Of a stretch of DNA of 23,580 nt, positions 15,013 to 22,578 are shown in pieces. The notes under the pieces were generated by a model, which saw nothing but the letters and a program-made list of their open reading frames with translations, ran no database searches and was not told the DNA's origin. The DNA comes from CAZART01 sp964487555. GTDB lineage: Bacteria; Bacteroidota; Rhodothermia; Rhodothermales; VXPQ01. The stretch lies in contig CAZART010000083.1 of NCBI GenBank assembly GCA_964487555.1, forward strand, positions 1 through 23,580, written 5' to 3'. Both the position numbers and the translations under genes were made by a program. Every line of letters starts with the position of its first letter. Position 1 is the first letter of the stretch.

Positions 15013-17283
15013 CTAATTGTACTGCAATTTGAGTCCGAAGGAGGGAATTAACGGGAGCTGATTGACACGCCGAAGCGTGAAGAGGTCCAGATAGAAGAAA
15101 TTATGACGATCGTACGCATTTATCGCGCCTGCCTGGGCGGTTAGCCGCACCTGGGGTGATACATCCACATTGTACTCCAACGTCACGTCGAGCCGGTGAT
15201 ACGTCGGCAGCCTGCCCGTGTAAGGTCGGCTATACAACACGCGCTCCATTCCCGGCTCGGTCGTAACGTTGACCAGACTGTCCAGCAGAATGAATTGGTC
15301 GAATCCCATCGACTCATTGAAGGGCAGACCGCTCCCGAACTGCCACCGCACGTTAAGTTCAAAATCTCCGACGGACAGTCCGCCGATGAAGCTGAGTTGG
15401 TGCGTGCGGTCGTGCGGTGGACTGTACTTCGTCTCGGACTCACCAAACGCAAACTCCAGCGCAGGCACTCGCGCGAAGTAATTCACCTCGGACACGCCAT
15501 AGCTCACGGCGCTGTAAACCGGTCCGGCTGCAACTTCGAGGCGCGCATCGACACCTCGCACATTTCCCCAGGCGGGATGGAGCCGAGTCGTAAAGCGAGG
15601 GTAAGCTGTCCATTCGGGAACGACGAGGTCATCCAGCTTTTTGTAGAAGCCTTCCAGCGATACGTCGAGCCAGGTGAGCGGGCTTGATCGCCACCCGAGA
15701 ATGATATGGTGGGCCTCGGGCACGATGCCTCGTGGGGACGAAGTCCAGGCGGTAAATACGTCCCCGACGTCGCGTCGGTCGTTCAGGCCGACGATTTCCT
15801 GATGATAGATCCCGGCCGCCGTGCTAAACCGGTGTACGCCGAGGTTCCAGACGACACGTAATCGAGGCTCGAGGTACGATCGTCCCTTGCTGGGAAAGGA
15901 CTGCAGCCGAAGCGCAGGCTGAACACGAAGTCCGTTTTTCATCTCGTACGTCGGCTCGATGTAGAGACTGGCCTCCGTGATGTATTCCGTTCTCTCCTCG
16001 ATATTCTGAAAGAACCCTTGCAGATCGGTGTCGAGCTCGGACGTATGAACGGAAAGGCCCCAGTTGACGTCCAGATCGCCGACATAGTGAGTGACGTGTG
16101 CGTCCACGCCGGTGCGCCTGGTCTTCGAGGAACGCAGGGCCTGGCCGATCGGTCCGATGGAGCTTTCGACCTGGGACCGCGACACGAGGATCTCGGCGAA
16201 CATGTTGATGTTCGGGGGCAGGAAAATGAGTCGGGCCCCGAGGGCGAGATTCTCCATCCTCACCTCGTCCTCGCGGATAGAGTCTTCAGCCGGATTCAAT
16301 GGGTCGATACCGAGCCGGCCCCTGTCCTTCGTTTGAAGCCCCGTGACGGAGAGCTGGGTGCCGGTGCCCAGGTTGGCGTGAATTTTTCCGAATCGGTCGG
16401 CGAAGGAGAAAGGTAGAGGCGCATCGATGATTCGAGACGCTCCCTGCTCGATCAGCGACTCGCGGACGGAGCCCAGCACGGAGACGTGACCCGGCACAAT
16501 CGGCCCTTCTAGGCGCGCGGCGGCCACGAAAGGGGCGACCGATGCCGCTCCGGAAAACCGATTCTTGTTTCCGGTTCGAGTTGCGATATCAATGACCGAG
16601 GAGAGACTGCCGCCGAAACGGCCGCCGAAGCCTCCGGCATAGACGTCCGCCGTATTGATAATCTCGGATGGGAAGGCGGAGAAAAAGCCGACGAAGTGAA
16701 ACGGCTGATAAATGGGGATACCATCGAGGAGCACCTGGTTCTGGGTGGGTTCTCCTCCGCGAATGAAGAGCTGCCCTCCGCGGTCGCCCTGAGAGACTAC
16801 GCCTGGAAGCGCCGTCAGATAGTTGGCAATGTCGGCAGAAAGGTCGGGCATCGGAACGATCTCGATGTCTCGAGGGCGAACGGTCTGAAGACCTGCCGTA
16901 ATACCCGCCGCCCCGGTCGTCTCGCGCTCGGTCTCTACAAGGACTTCGTCAAGTTCGGAGGGATCGTCGCGGAGCGCAAAGTTGAGAGGTGTGATGCCGG
17001 CCTCTAAGTGCAGCGTGTCGACATACGTCTCGAATCCGATGAAGGATGCCCTGATGTAATAGATGCCCGGTTGGAGTCGAGAAAACGCGTAAAACCCGTC
17101 ACTGTTGGTCGCCGTGCCGTTCTGCTCGCCGTCTTGAGAGTCCAGGAGAATGTTGACGCCGGGAAGCGGCTGCCCATCGGATGCTGAGGTCACAAAGCCT
17201 CGAAGCACGGCCGTCTGCGCGGCGACGGTGCCATGAGCGAGCAGGAAAAAGGTGAAGAGCAGGAGGCGTGCGAAACGAAGCAA
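15013..17283 (-). CDS. TonB-dependent outer-membrane receptor (756 aa) paired with a lipoprotein
   Basis: An outer-membrane active transporter with signal peptide 1-22 (ending TVAA-Q), a carboxypeptidase-regulatory-like domain at about 26-108 (GFVTSASDGQPLPGVNILL, then NSDGFYAFSRLQPG, SFIGFE), a plug at about 130-240 (LTALPGVVSQGDRGG, then LFIRGGEPTQNQVLLDGIPI, GGRFGGSLSSVIDIATR), and a barrel ending FGLKLQYN. It is much shorter than the 1105-aa receptor in this window and belongs to a different subtype. The start codon appears to be TTG at 17283: it gives a good signal peptide, and no in-frame ATG or GTG lies close upstream. The DUF4249-like gene follows after 5 bp. gatA lies 134 bp upstream on the same strand; whether they share a transcript is unclear. 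The substrate is unknown. Confidence 0.9.
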   Translation of the reverse strand: MLRFARLLLFTFFLLAHGTVAAQTAVLRGFVTSASDGQPLPGVNILLDSQDGEQNGTATNSDGFYAFSRLQPGIYYIRASFIGFETYVDTLHLEAGITPLNFALRDDPSELDEVLVETERETTGAAGITAGLQTVRPRDIEIVPMPDLSADIANYLTALPGVVSQGDRGGQLFIRGGEPTQNQVLLDGIPIYQPFHFVGFFSAFPSEIINTADVYAGGFGGRFGGSLSSVIDIATRTGNKNRFSGAASVAPFVAAARLEGPIVPGHVSVLGSVRESLIEQGASRIIDAPLPFSFADRFGKIHANLGTGTQLSVTGLQTKDRGRLGIDPLNPAEDSIREDEVRMENLALGARLIFLPPNINMFAEILVSRSQVESSIGPIGQALRSSKTRRTGVDAHVTHYVGDLDVNWGLSVHTSELDTDLQGFFQNIEERTEYITEASLYIEPTYEMKNGLRVQPALRLQSFPSKGRSYLEPRLRVVWNLGVHRFSTAAGIYHQEIVGLNDRRDVGDVFTAWTSSPRGIVPEAHHIILGWRSSPLTWLDVSLEGFYKKLDDLVVPEWTAYPRFTTRLHPAWGNVRGVDARLEVAAGPVYSAVSYGVSEVNYFARVPALEFAFGESETKYSPPHDRTHQLSFIGGLSVGDFELNVRWQFGSGLPFNESMGFDQFILLDSLVNVTTEPGMERVLYSRPYTGRLPTYHRLDVTLEYNVDVSPQVRLTAQAGAINAYDRHNFFYLDLFTLRRVNQLPLIPSFGLKLQYN

Positions 17284-17417
17284 TGCTGTCCGGAAGCTAT
17301 GTCGCGTGTTAGCTGCGGTGAAGGACGGACAGCACCGGTTATCCGAGCACGTACCGTTCAGCGGTCCGCATGATACAACAGCGAGATGGCCGGGTAAAGG
17401 GCGTTTTTTTGTCCGTT

Positions 17418-18974
17418 CTAGGACTGGACCTGTTTCTCGACCACCTCGCCCACCTGGAGCAGCAGGGCTTCGTCGAAGTGGCGACCGAGCAGTTGGGCCC
17501 CGATCGGAAGATGCGGCTTTTCGGGGTGCGTGCCGATGGGAACGACGAGACCGGGTACGCCGGCGAGATTCGCATTGACCGTATAGACGTCGCCAAGGTA
17601 CATCTCGAGAGGATGATTTACCTTGCTACCCAATTTAAAGGGCGGCGTCGGGGTCACGGGCGTCAGCAGCACGTCCACCTTTTCGAACGCCTGATCGAAG
17701 TCGCTGCGAATCAGCGTCCGTACGCGCTGCCCCTTGGCATAGTAGGCATCGTAGTAGCCGGATGAGAGCACGTAGGTGCCGAGCATAATGCGGCGCTTAA
17801 CTTCCTCGCCGAAGCCCTCGGTTCGAGACGTGGTATAGAGGCGCTGAAGGATGGAATCCTTAGCCGCCATCTGCTCGCGAAGCTGCCGGAGACGCCCGTC
17901 GTGACCGTCGGCTTCGGCGGCGGCTACGGCAGCCTGCAGAACCTGTTGCTCCTCATCAAGCCCACGGCGCATCTCTTTTAGGTCCGACCGGTGGCCATAA
18001 CGAATGCCGTCATACCGCGCTAGATTGCTGGACGCCTCGGCCATCGTGAGAATGTAGTAGGTCGCGACGCCGTATTCGGTATGCGGAAGCGAAACCTCCC
18101 GGACCTCGGCCCCGGCGCGTTCGAGGGCGCGGGCCCGATCTTCGATCAATCTACGAATGTGAGGGTCGAGGCCGTCGGCGAAGTACTCTTTCGGAAGGCC
18201 CACTCTTACGCCCCGAACGTGGCCCGAAAGGGCCTTTGTGAAGTCGGGGACATCGATGGGAGCGCTGGTCGAGTCGCGACCGTCGGCGCCGGCAATGACA
18301 TTCAGAACGCGCGCCAGGTCTTCCACGGAGTGTCCCATCGGCCCGATCACGTCGAAGGACGAAGCAAACGCGACAAGTCCGTAGCGGCTTACGCGCCCGT
18401 AGGTGGGCTTAAGCCCGAAGACACCGCAGAACGCGGCCGGTTGCCTGATCGACCCACCCGTATCTGTGCCGAGCGCGGCGTGACACATTCCGGCTGCGAC
18501 GGCAGCCGCCGATCCGCCGGACGATCCGCCCGGAACGTAGTCCGGATGGACGGGATTGCGAACGGGCCCGAAATACGAATTCTCATTCGAGGAGCCCATG
18601 GCAAACTGATCGCAGTTCGTCTTCCCGATGAAAATGGCGCCGGCATCTCGGAGCTTCTCGATGACCGTGGCATCGTAGAGCGACTCAAAATTTTCGAGCA
18701 CTTTCGAGGCACAGGTCACCGGACGACCCTTGATGCAGATTACGTCCTTGACGGCCAGGACCAACCCGGCGAGTGGACGCGCATGGCCCCGATCACGCTG
18801 ACTGTCCAGATAACGGGCGTGATTAGTCGCACCATCCGCGTCCACCTGCGTGAAGATGTTCAGGCGGTCGTTGTCTTCTTCGATTCGCTTTAAAAAAGAA
18901 GAGACCAGCGCCTCGCAACTGGTCTCTCCGCCTTCTAATGCTCTACGGTCGTCCGCAAACGTCCGGTAGCTCAT
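17418..18974 (-). CDS. gatA: Asp-tRNA(Asn)/Glu-tRNA(Gln) amidotransferase subunit A
   Basis: The glutaminase subunit of the GatCAB complex: it releases ammonia from glutamine to amidate mischarged Glu-tRNA(Gln) or Asp-tRNA(Asn) in the cytosol. The amidase-signature triad is visible: Lys76 (AVKD), cis-Ser151 (in GGSSGGSAAAVAAG) and nucleophile Ser175 (in GTDTGGSIRQPA), matching the spacing of characterised GatA enzymes. The C-terminal part has the typical EGFGEEVKRRIMLGTYVLS and GYYDAYY blocks. At 518 aa it is about 30 residues longer than usual, owing to a charged, Ala/Glu/Gln-rich, probably helical insertion at about residues 333-375. Neither gatB nor gatC is nearby. The ATG has no SD, and it overlaps as ATGA the end of a repetitive open frame that follows tatA. 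Confidence 0.96.
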   Translation of the reverse strand: MSYRTFADDRRALEGGETSCEALVSSFLKRIEEDNDRLNIFTQVDADGATNHARYLDSQRDRGHARPLAGLVLAVKDVICIKGRPVTCASKVLENFESLYDATVIEKLRDAGAIFIGKTNCDQFAMGSSNENSYFGPVRNPVHPDYVPGGSSGGSAAAVAAGMCHAALGTDTGGSIRQPAAFCGVFGLKPTYGRVSRYGLVAFASSFDVIGPMGHSVEDLARVLNVIAGADGRDSTSAPIDVPDFTKALSGHVRGVRVGLPKEYFADGLDPHIRRLIEDRARALERAGAEVREVSLPHTEYGVATYYILTMAEASSNLARYDGIRYGHRSDLKEMRRGLDEEQQVLQAAVAAAEADGHDGRLRQLREQMAAKDSILQRLYTTSRTEGFGEEVKRRIMLGTYVLSSGYYDAYYAKGQRVRTLIRSDFDQAFEKVDVLLTPVTPTPPFKLGSKVNHPLEMYLGDVYTVNANLAGVPGLVVPIGTHPEKPHLPIGAQLLGRHFDEALLLQVGEVVEKQVQS

Positions 18975-19162
18975 TTAACGTCGATCGTAGACTGTGGATG
19001 TTTGATGTGGCTCCCGGCGTCGGTTTTCACCGCCGGCGTGGATTTCGGTGCCGGCGTAGATTTCCGGGACGGCGTGGGTTTGGGTGCCGCGTACGTTTCC
19101 GGGCCGCGTGGATTTCGGTGCCGCGTGCGTTGCCGGCCGGCGTGGTTCGAAGCCGGCTTCAA
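18971..19162 (-). CDS. Doubtful small Pro/Lys/Thr-rich open frame between tatA and gatA
   Basis: A 63-codon frame opening with TTG begins about 20 bp after the tatA stop and ends with a TGA that overlaps the gatA ATG (ATGA). Its middle is a six-residue periodic sequence (KPTPSRKSTPAPKSTPAVKT) that simply translates the 18-bp DNA repeat, and a second frame of the same strand is also open through the repeat. There is no SD. The ATGA junction and position favour a gene; the low complexity, TTG start and lack of SD argue for an artefact. I think it more likely non-coding. Confidence 0.2.
   Translation of the reverse strand: MKPASNHAGRQRTRHRNPRGPETYAAPKPTPSRKSTPAPKSTPAVKTDAGSHIKHPQSTIDVK
19014..19140. 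repeat. Degenerate 18-bp tandem repeat tract between tatA and gatA
   Basis: About seven imperfect copies of a unit close to GCCGGCGTGGATTTCGGT (clearest copies at 19032-19049, 19050-19067, 19068-19085, 19086-19103; shorter 16-17-bp copies follow). The units abut with no spacers, so this is not a CRISPR array. GC content and composition differ from the flanking genes. A copy-number-variable minisatellite is the simplest reading. Confidence 0.75.
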
Positions 19163-19182
19163 CGGAACGCGTCAGGCGGGGG

Positions 19183-19476
19183 CTACTGGTCCGACCCTTC
19201 CGGCGTGGCGGTCTTCTTCGTGGCATCCGGCGCGGGGCCCTGCTCGGCGTAGGCGTCGCTGCGCGGCGCCGTTGAGCCGTACTGCGGCGGGCGCGGCTGC
19301 TGAATGCGACTGCGCGTGTCGTCGACGTTCAGCTCATTCTTAATATCTGTCGTTGCATCCTTGAACTCGCGGATTCCTTTTCCGAGTCCGCGTGCGATTT
19401 CCGGAATCCGTTTGGCACCGAATACCAACAGCACGACGAGGAAGATCAGGATGATTTCCGGCATTCCGAGACTCAT
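19183..19476 (-). CDS. tatA: Sec-independent (Tat) translocase subunit TatA/E
   Basis: The pore-forming subunit of the twin-arginine translocase, which exports folded proteins across the inner membrane with TatC (not in the window). The 97-aa protein has the family layout: a short N-terminal transmembrane helix (about residues 5-19, IILIFLVVLLVFG), the FGAKRIPE hinge, an amphipathic helix (ARGLGKGIREFKDA), and an acidic, Pro/Thr-rich disordered tail. GKGIREFK favours TatA/E over TatB. The start is the ATG at 19476, with AGGTGG 5 bases upstream; the open frame extends three codons further to a GTG that would disrupt this SD. It diverges from the adenosine deaminase gene and precedes a repeat tract and gatA. 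Confidence 0.93.
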   Translation of the reverse strand: MSLGMPEIILIFLVVLLVFGAKRIPEIARGLGKGIREFKDATTDIKNELNVDDTRSRIQQPRPPQYGSTAPRSDAYAEQGPAPDATKKTATPEGSDQ

Positions 19477-19499
19477 AGTAACCACCTACACTGTTTGGG

Positions 19500-19540
19500 G
19501 AAAGAATCGGGTTGCTTCGTGCTCCCGGTGGGATTCTTTC
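19500..19540. promoter_or_regulatory. 9-bp inverted repeat in the tatA/add divergent region
   Basis: GAAAGAATC (19500-19508) and GATTCTTTC (19532-19540) form a perfect inverted repeat with 23 bases between the arms. It lies 24 bp upstream of the tatA ATG and about 93 bp before the ATG of the divergent gene, so it could be a dimeric regulator's operator or a hairpin in the tatA leader. No T-run of terminator type follows on either strand. Function is inferred from position only. Confidence 0.4.
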
Positions 19541-19632
19541 AATCTGGGGCGTCGATCTGCAATGACGGAAAACGATGCGGTGGTGTCGGAGTTCCGGGAA
19601 ACTGGGGTCGGTCGGTGGCGGTATGGAAGGCT

Positions 19633-20709
19633 ATGCGTGATTCCATTCAGCCTTCTCTCACACGAGATCTGCTTCAGCGTTGGCCGAAGGCCGAGCTTCA
19701 CTGTCATCTGGACGGTTCGTTGCGATTGCAGACGATGCTCGAGATTGCGCGGTCGGAGGCCAAGATGGACGTGCTACCCTCGGACAGTGTCGAGGGCCTC
19801 GAAAAGGCGCTGAGAGGCATTGACGACTCCGAAACGCTGGAGGCCTACCTGTCATGGTTTCGCTTCACGATCCCTTTGATGCAGACCACGTCCGCTCTTT
19901 CGCGGATTGCCTACGAGCTGGCAGAGGACAACGCAAGGGAGAACGTGCGCTATCTTGAAGTGCGGTACGGCCCTATCTTGCACACGGACGAGGGCCTGTC
20001 GCTCGAGCAGGTAAATGATGCCGTGCTGGACGGATTACAGCAGGCGGAGGCTGATTTCGACATCCGCACGTCGTTGATCATCTGTGGACTCCGCGATCGC
20101 TTTGAGAGCGCCTCCCTTCGCCAGGCGGAGCTTGCGGCGCAGTACCGACATCGAGGAGTCGTCGCCTTTGATCTGGCCGGTGGAGAGGCCGGGCATCCGC
20201 CCAAGCATCACCTTCACGCCTTCTATTATGCGCGGAACCATCTGTTAAATATGACCATTCACGCCGGCGAATCGTGGGGGCCTGACTCCATCCACCAGGC
20301 CGTCTTTTTTTGCGGCGCTCATAGAATTGGCCACGGGACGTCGCTCTATCAGGATTCTGATTTGATGCGGTATTTCGTCGATCACCAGATCCCGCTGGAG
20401 ATTTGTCCGACGAGCAACGTGCAGACTCACGTGGTCGCAGACATCGAGACGCACCCGCTTCGACACTACGTTAAGGCCGGAATTCCCGTGACTATCAACA
20501 CGGATAATCGCCTGTTTAGCCGAACGACCGTGACAAACGAGCTTTTCCTCGTCCACACAAAGGCGAAAATCGGCGCGCAGCAGATGCGCGAGATCGTGCT
20601 GAATGGGTTCCGGCACAGTTTTCTTCCTTGGGATGAGAAGCAGCAGCTTCTGCGTTCGGTGATTGCGGAGATGCCGATGGCCGCATCGGAGCAGACGCCG
20701 GTATGGTAG
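19633..20709 (+). CDS. add: Adenosine deaminase
   Basis: It hydrolyses adenosine (or deoxyadenosine) to inosine and ammonia in purine salvage. Zinc and catalytic residues are in place: His23 and His25 in ELHCHLDGS, His210 with Glu213 in HAGES, the HRIGHG block at 230-235, and Asp291 in NTDNRLFSRT. The CPTSNVQT and NTDNR forms match the adenosine-deaminase branch found in actinobacteria rather than adenine deaminase, though a related nucleoside such as aminodeoxyfutalosine cannot be excluded. The ATG at 19633 gives 358 aa, a normal length; the open frame runs further upstream to 19495 but codes for unlike-family sequence. The stop overlaps the aroA start by seven bases (ATGGTAG), so the two are co-translated. 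Confidence 0.9.
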   Translation: MRDSIQPSLTRDLLQRWPKAELHCHLDGSLRLQTMLEIARSEAKMDVLPSDSVEGLEKALRGIDDSETLEAYLSWFRFTIPLMQTTSALSRIAYELAEDNARENVRYLEVRYGPILHTDEGLSLEQVNDAVLDGLQQAEADFDIRTSLIICGLRDRFESASLRQAELAAQYRHRGVVAFDLAGGEAGHPPKHHLHAFYYARNHLLNMTIHAGESWGPDSIHQAVFFCGAHRIGHGTSLYQDSDLMRYFVDHQIPLEICPTSNVQTHVVADIETHPLRHYVKAGIPVTINTDNRLFSRTTVTNELFLVHTKAKIGAQQMREIVLNGFRHSFLPWDEKQQLLRSVIAEMPMAASEQTPVW

Positions 20710-22028
20710 CATCAAAACGGGTCGATGTGGATGCCTCACGGGACGTGGCCGTGGTGCGAATGGCTCGGCGGCTCGAAGGGCGCGTGAATCTGCCGCCCGA
20801 CAAATCGATCGCGCATCGTTCGGCGATGTTTGCGGCGCTGGCGGACGGGGACTCTACGATCTGCAACTTTCCCACTTCCGCTGATCCGCTGTCGACGCTC
20901 TCGTGCATGCGACAGCTCGGTATCCGCATCGACTCGGACGGAGACGTTCTGCGCGTGGAAGGTCGCGGGCTCGAGGGGTTCTCGGCCCCGGCCGGACCCA
21001 TTGACTGCGGCAATTCCGGTACGACAATGCGCCTGCTCTGCGGAATCCTCGCAGCACAGCCGTTCGACAGCATGCTGGTCGGGGACGACTCGCTAAGTCA
21101 ACGACCGATGGACCGAATCGCTCTCCCGCTGCGGGAGATGGGCGCTCATATCACCTTGACGAACGGGCATCCTCCGATCGTAGTTGAGGGCGGGCGCTCC
21201 CTTCGCGGCCTTACGTACCGACTTCCGATGGCATCGGCCCAGGTCAAGTCGTGCGTTTTGCTTGCCGGATTATATGCTTCAGGCCGCACGACCGTCGTAG
21301 AGACAGGGACATCGCGCGATCACACGGAACGGATGCTCGGATTGACGGCATTCGAGAAGGAAGGCGAGCGCCGCATCGTTGTGGAGCAGGGCCATCGCAT
21401 TGCGGCACGCGACTGGGCCGTTCCCCGCGATTTTTCAGCCGCCGCGTTTTTTATGGTGGCGGGCGCGACCGCCGGAGAAGGTGAGATCCGCCTGGAAGGT
21501 GTCGGACTGAATCCGACGCGCGGCGCACTGATCGACGTGCTACGAGCTATGGGAGCGGACATCCAGGTGTCCAATGAAAGGGACGCCGGTGGAGAACCGG
21601 TGGGCGACCTCCTCATACGGCCATCGGAATTGACCGGAATCACCGTTTCGGGTAACCTGGTTTCCATCCTCATCGATGAGATCCCGGTCCTGGCCGTAGC
21701 CGGGGCGCTTTCCGGTGGCCGAACGGAGATTCGTGATGCCCGTGAGCTGCGTGTCAAGGAGACGGACCGCATTCGCGCAACGGTCGATAACCTTCGCCTC
21801 CTGGGAGCTGAAGTCGAAGAATTCGATGACGGACTGGCGGTCGTCGGGGGCCATTCCCTTCGGGGCGCCGAGGTCCGGAGTTTCGGCGATCATCGCATGG
21901 CGATGGCGATGGCCGTGGCGGGCGTGGCCGTGGAGGGGGAAACGGTGATTACCGGAGCGTCGTGCACAGCCGTATCGTTTCCGGCATTTTGGGAGGAGCT
22001 GTCCGCCGTCGCGCATACCTGTTCGTAA
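20703..22028 (+). CDS. aroA: 3-phosphoshikimate 1-carboxyvinyltransferase (EPSP synthase)
   Basis: It joins shikimate-3-phosphate and phosphoenolpyruvate, the sixth step of the shikimate pathway to aromatic amino acids. The 441-aa protein shows all key blocks: the N-terminal LPPDKSIAHRS with Lys34, the GNSGTTMRLLCG PEP-binding loop, ETGTSRDHTERML, catalytic Asp325 in LIDEIPVLAVAGAL, Lys352-Glu353 in RVKETDRI, and GDHRMAMAMAVAG. The first ATG (20703) overlaps the adenosine deaminase stop. A second in-frame ATG at 20760 (MARRLEGRVNLPP) would give a start closer to most family members, so the first ~19 residues are uncertain. It converges on the MGMT-family gene 40 bp downstream; no terminator hairpin was recognised in that gap. 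Confidence 0.96.
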   Translation: MVASKRVDVDASRDVAVVRMARRLEGRVNLPPDKSIAHRSAMFAALADGDSTICNFPTSADPLSTLSCMRQLGIRIDSDGDVLRVEGRGLEGFSAPAGPIDCGNSGTTMRLLCGILAAQPFDSMLVGDDSLSQRPMDRIALPLREMGAHITLTNGHPPIVVEGGRSLRGLTYRLPMASAQVKSCVLLAGLYASGRTTVVETGTSRDHTERMLGLTAFEKEGERRIVVEQGHRIAARDWAVPRDFSAAAFFMVAGATAGEGEIRLEGVGLNPTRGALIDVLRAMGADIQVSNERDAGGEPVGDLLIRPSELTGITVSGNLVSILIDEIPVLAVAGALSGGRTEIRDARELRVKETDRIRATVDNLRLLGAEVEEFDDGLAVVGGHSLRGAEVRSFGDHRMAMAMAVAGVAVEGETVITGASCTAVSFPAFWEELSAVAHTCS

Positions 22029-22068
22029 TACCCGGTAGGGGAGACGGTTCGGTGACGTTTGCCGGTCG

Positions 22069-22401
22069 CTACTTCGGGATCTCTTCGGCCGGGATCCAGA
22101 GGTGCTTCTTCAGGTCGACGCATCCTTCCTCGGTAAATGCCACGCCTTCGCTGCGCAGGCGCTCTTCCATCACGTCGGGACCTTCGAAATGGCGTTTGCC
22201 GCTGAGCGCTCCGAACCGGTTGACGACGCGGTGACATGGTAGCGGTGTTCCGGCAGCCGCGCTCATGGCCCAGCCCACCGTCCGCGCAGCGCTGCGCGGC
22301 CCGAGATATGCAGCGATATGGCCGTACGTCGTCACGCGACCCTCCGGGATCCGCGCAACGACGTCCCACACTCGATCGAAGAAGTCACGATTGGCGGTCA
22401 T
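22069..22401 (-). CDS. MGMT-family DNA-binding protein (alkyltransferase-like, Cys retained)
   Basis: A 110-aa protein consisting of only the C-terminal DNA-binding domain of O6-alkylguanine-DNA alkyltransferases. It has the winged-helix core with Tyr26 (RVTTYGHIAAYLG), the Arg finger Arg40 (RTVGWAM), and Cys56 in PLPCHRVVN. The LSGKRHFEG segment after the active-site motif and the absence of the N-terminal domain resemble alkyltransferase-like (ATL) proteins, which mark O6-alkylguanine for excision repair and usually have Trp or Ala in place of Cys. Here Cys is present, so true alkyl transfer remains possible. The ATG at 22401 is chosen because it begins the conserved domain (MTANRDFFDRVW); the frame is open to 22515 but without family resemblance. 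It diverges from murB. Confidence 0.88.
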   Translation of the reverse strand: MTANRDFFDRVWDVVARIPEGRVTTYGHIAAYLGPRSAARTVGWAMSAAAGTPLPCHRVVNRFGALSGKRHFEGPDVMEERLRSEGVAFTEEGCVDLKKHLWIPAEEIPK

Positions 22402-22454
22402 GCAGCCTGTTCGATTTGTAGACGGCAATGCGCTGTCGGATTTATCCGCGGTCG

Positions 22455-22485
22455 GGGGGCGATGTGCGAAATACGTGACGCCCCC
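22455..22485. repeat. 7-bp all-GC inverted repeat in the MGMT/murB divergent region
   Basis: GGGGGCG (22455-22461) pairs perfectly with CGCCCCC (22479-22485) over a 17-base loop. It sits between the two divergent starts (22401 and 22579) in a 177-bp gap that should carry both promoters. There is no adjacent T-run. An operator or leader hairpin is possible; chance occurrence in GC-rich sequence is also plausible. Confidence 0.3.
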
Positions 22486-22578
22486 TCGCACACGGGCGCC
22501 CCGAGCAACAATCATCGAGACCCAAAGTAAGGGTACGAGATCGAAATTGGTCGGCTGTATGAATGTGGATTCGAACGT

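Noticed and set aside
17284..17417. T7 run at 17404-17410 as a gatA terminator
   Set aside because: On the gatA strand this is an A-run, not a T-run, and no stem precedes it.
18081..18893. 270-codon plus-strand frame inside gatA, and a similar 246-codon minus-strand frame (22645-23385) inside murB
   Set aside because: Both lie wholly opposite well-supported core genes and show no family motifs.
19014..19140. CRISPR array
   Set aside because: The 18-bp units are degenerate and abut without spacers, and no cas gene is present.
22029..22068. Bidirectional terminator between convergent aroA and the MGMT-family gene
   Set aside because: No stem of useful length or T-run could be found in the 40-bp gap.
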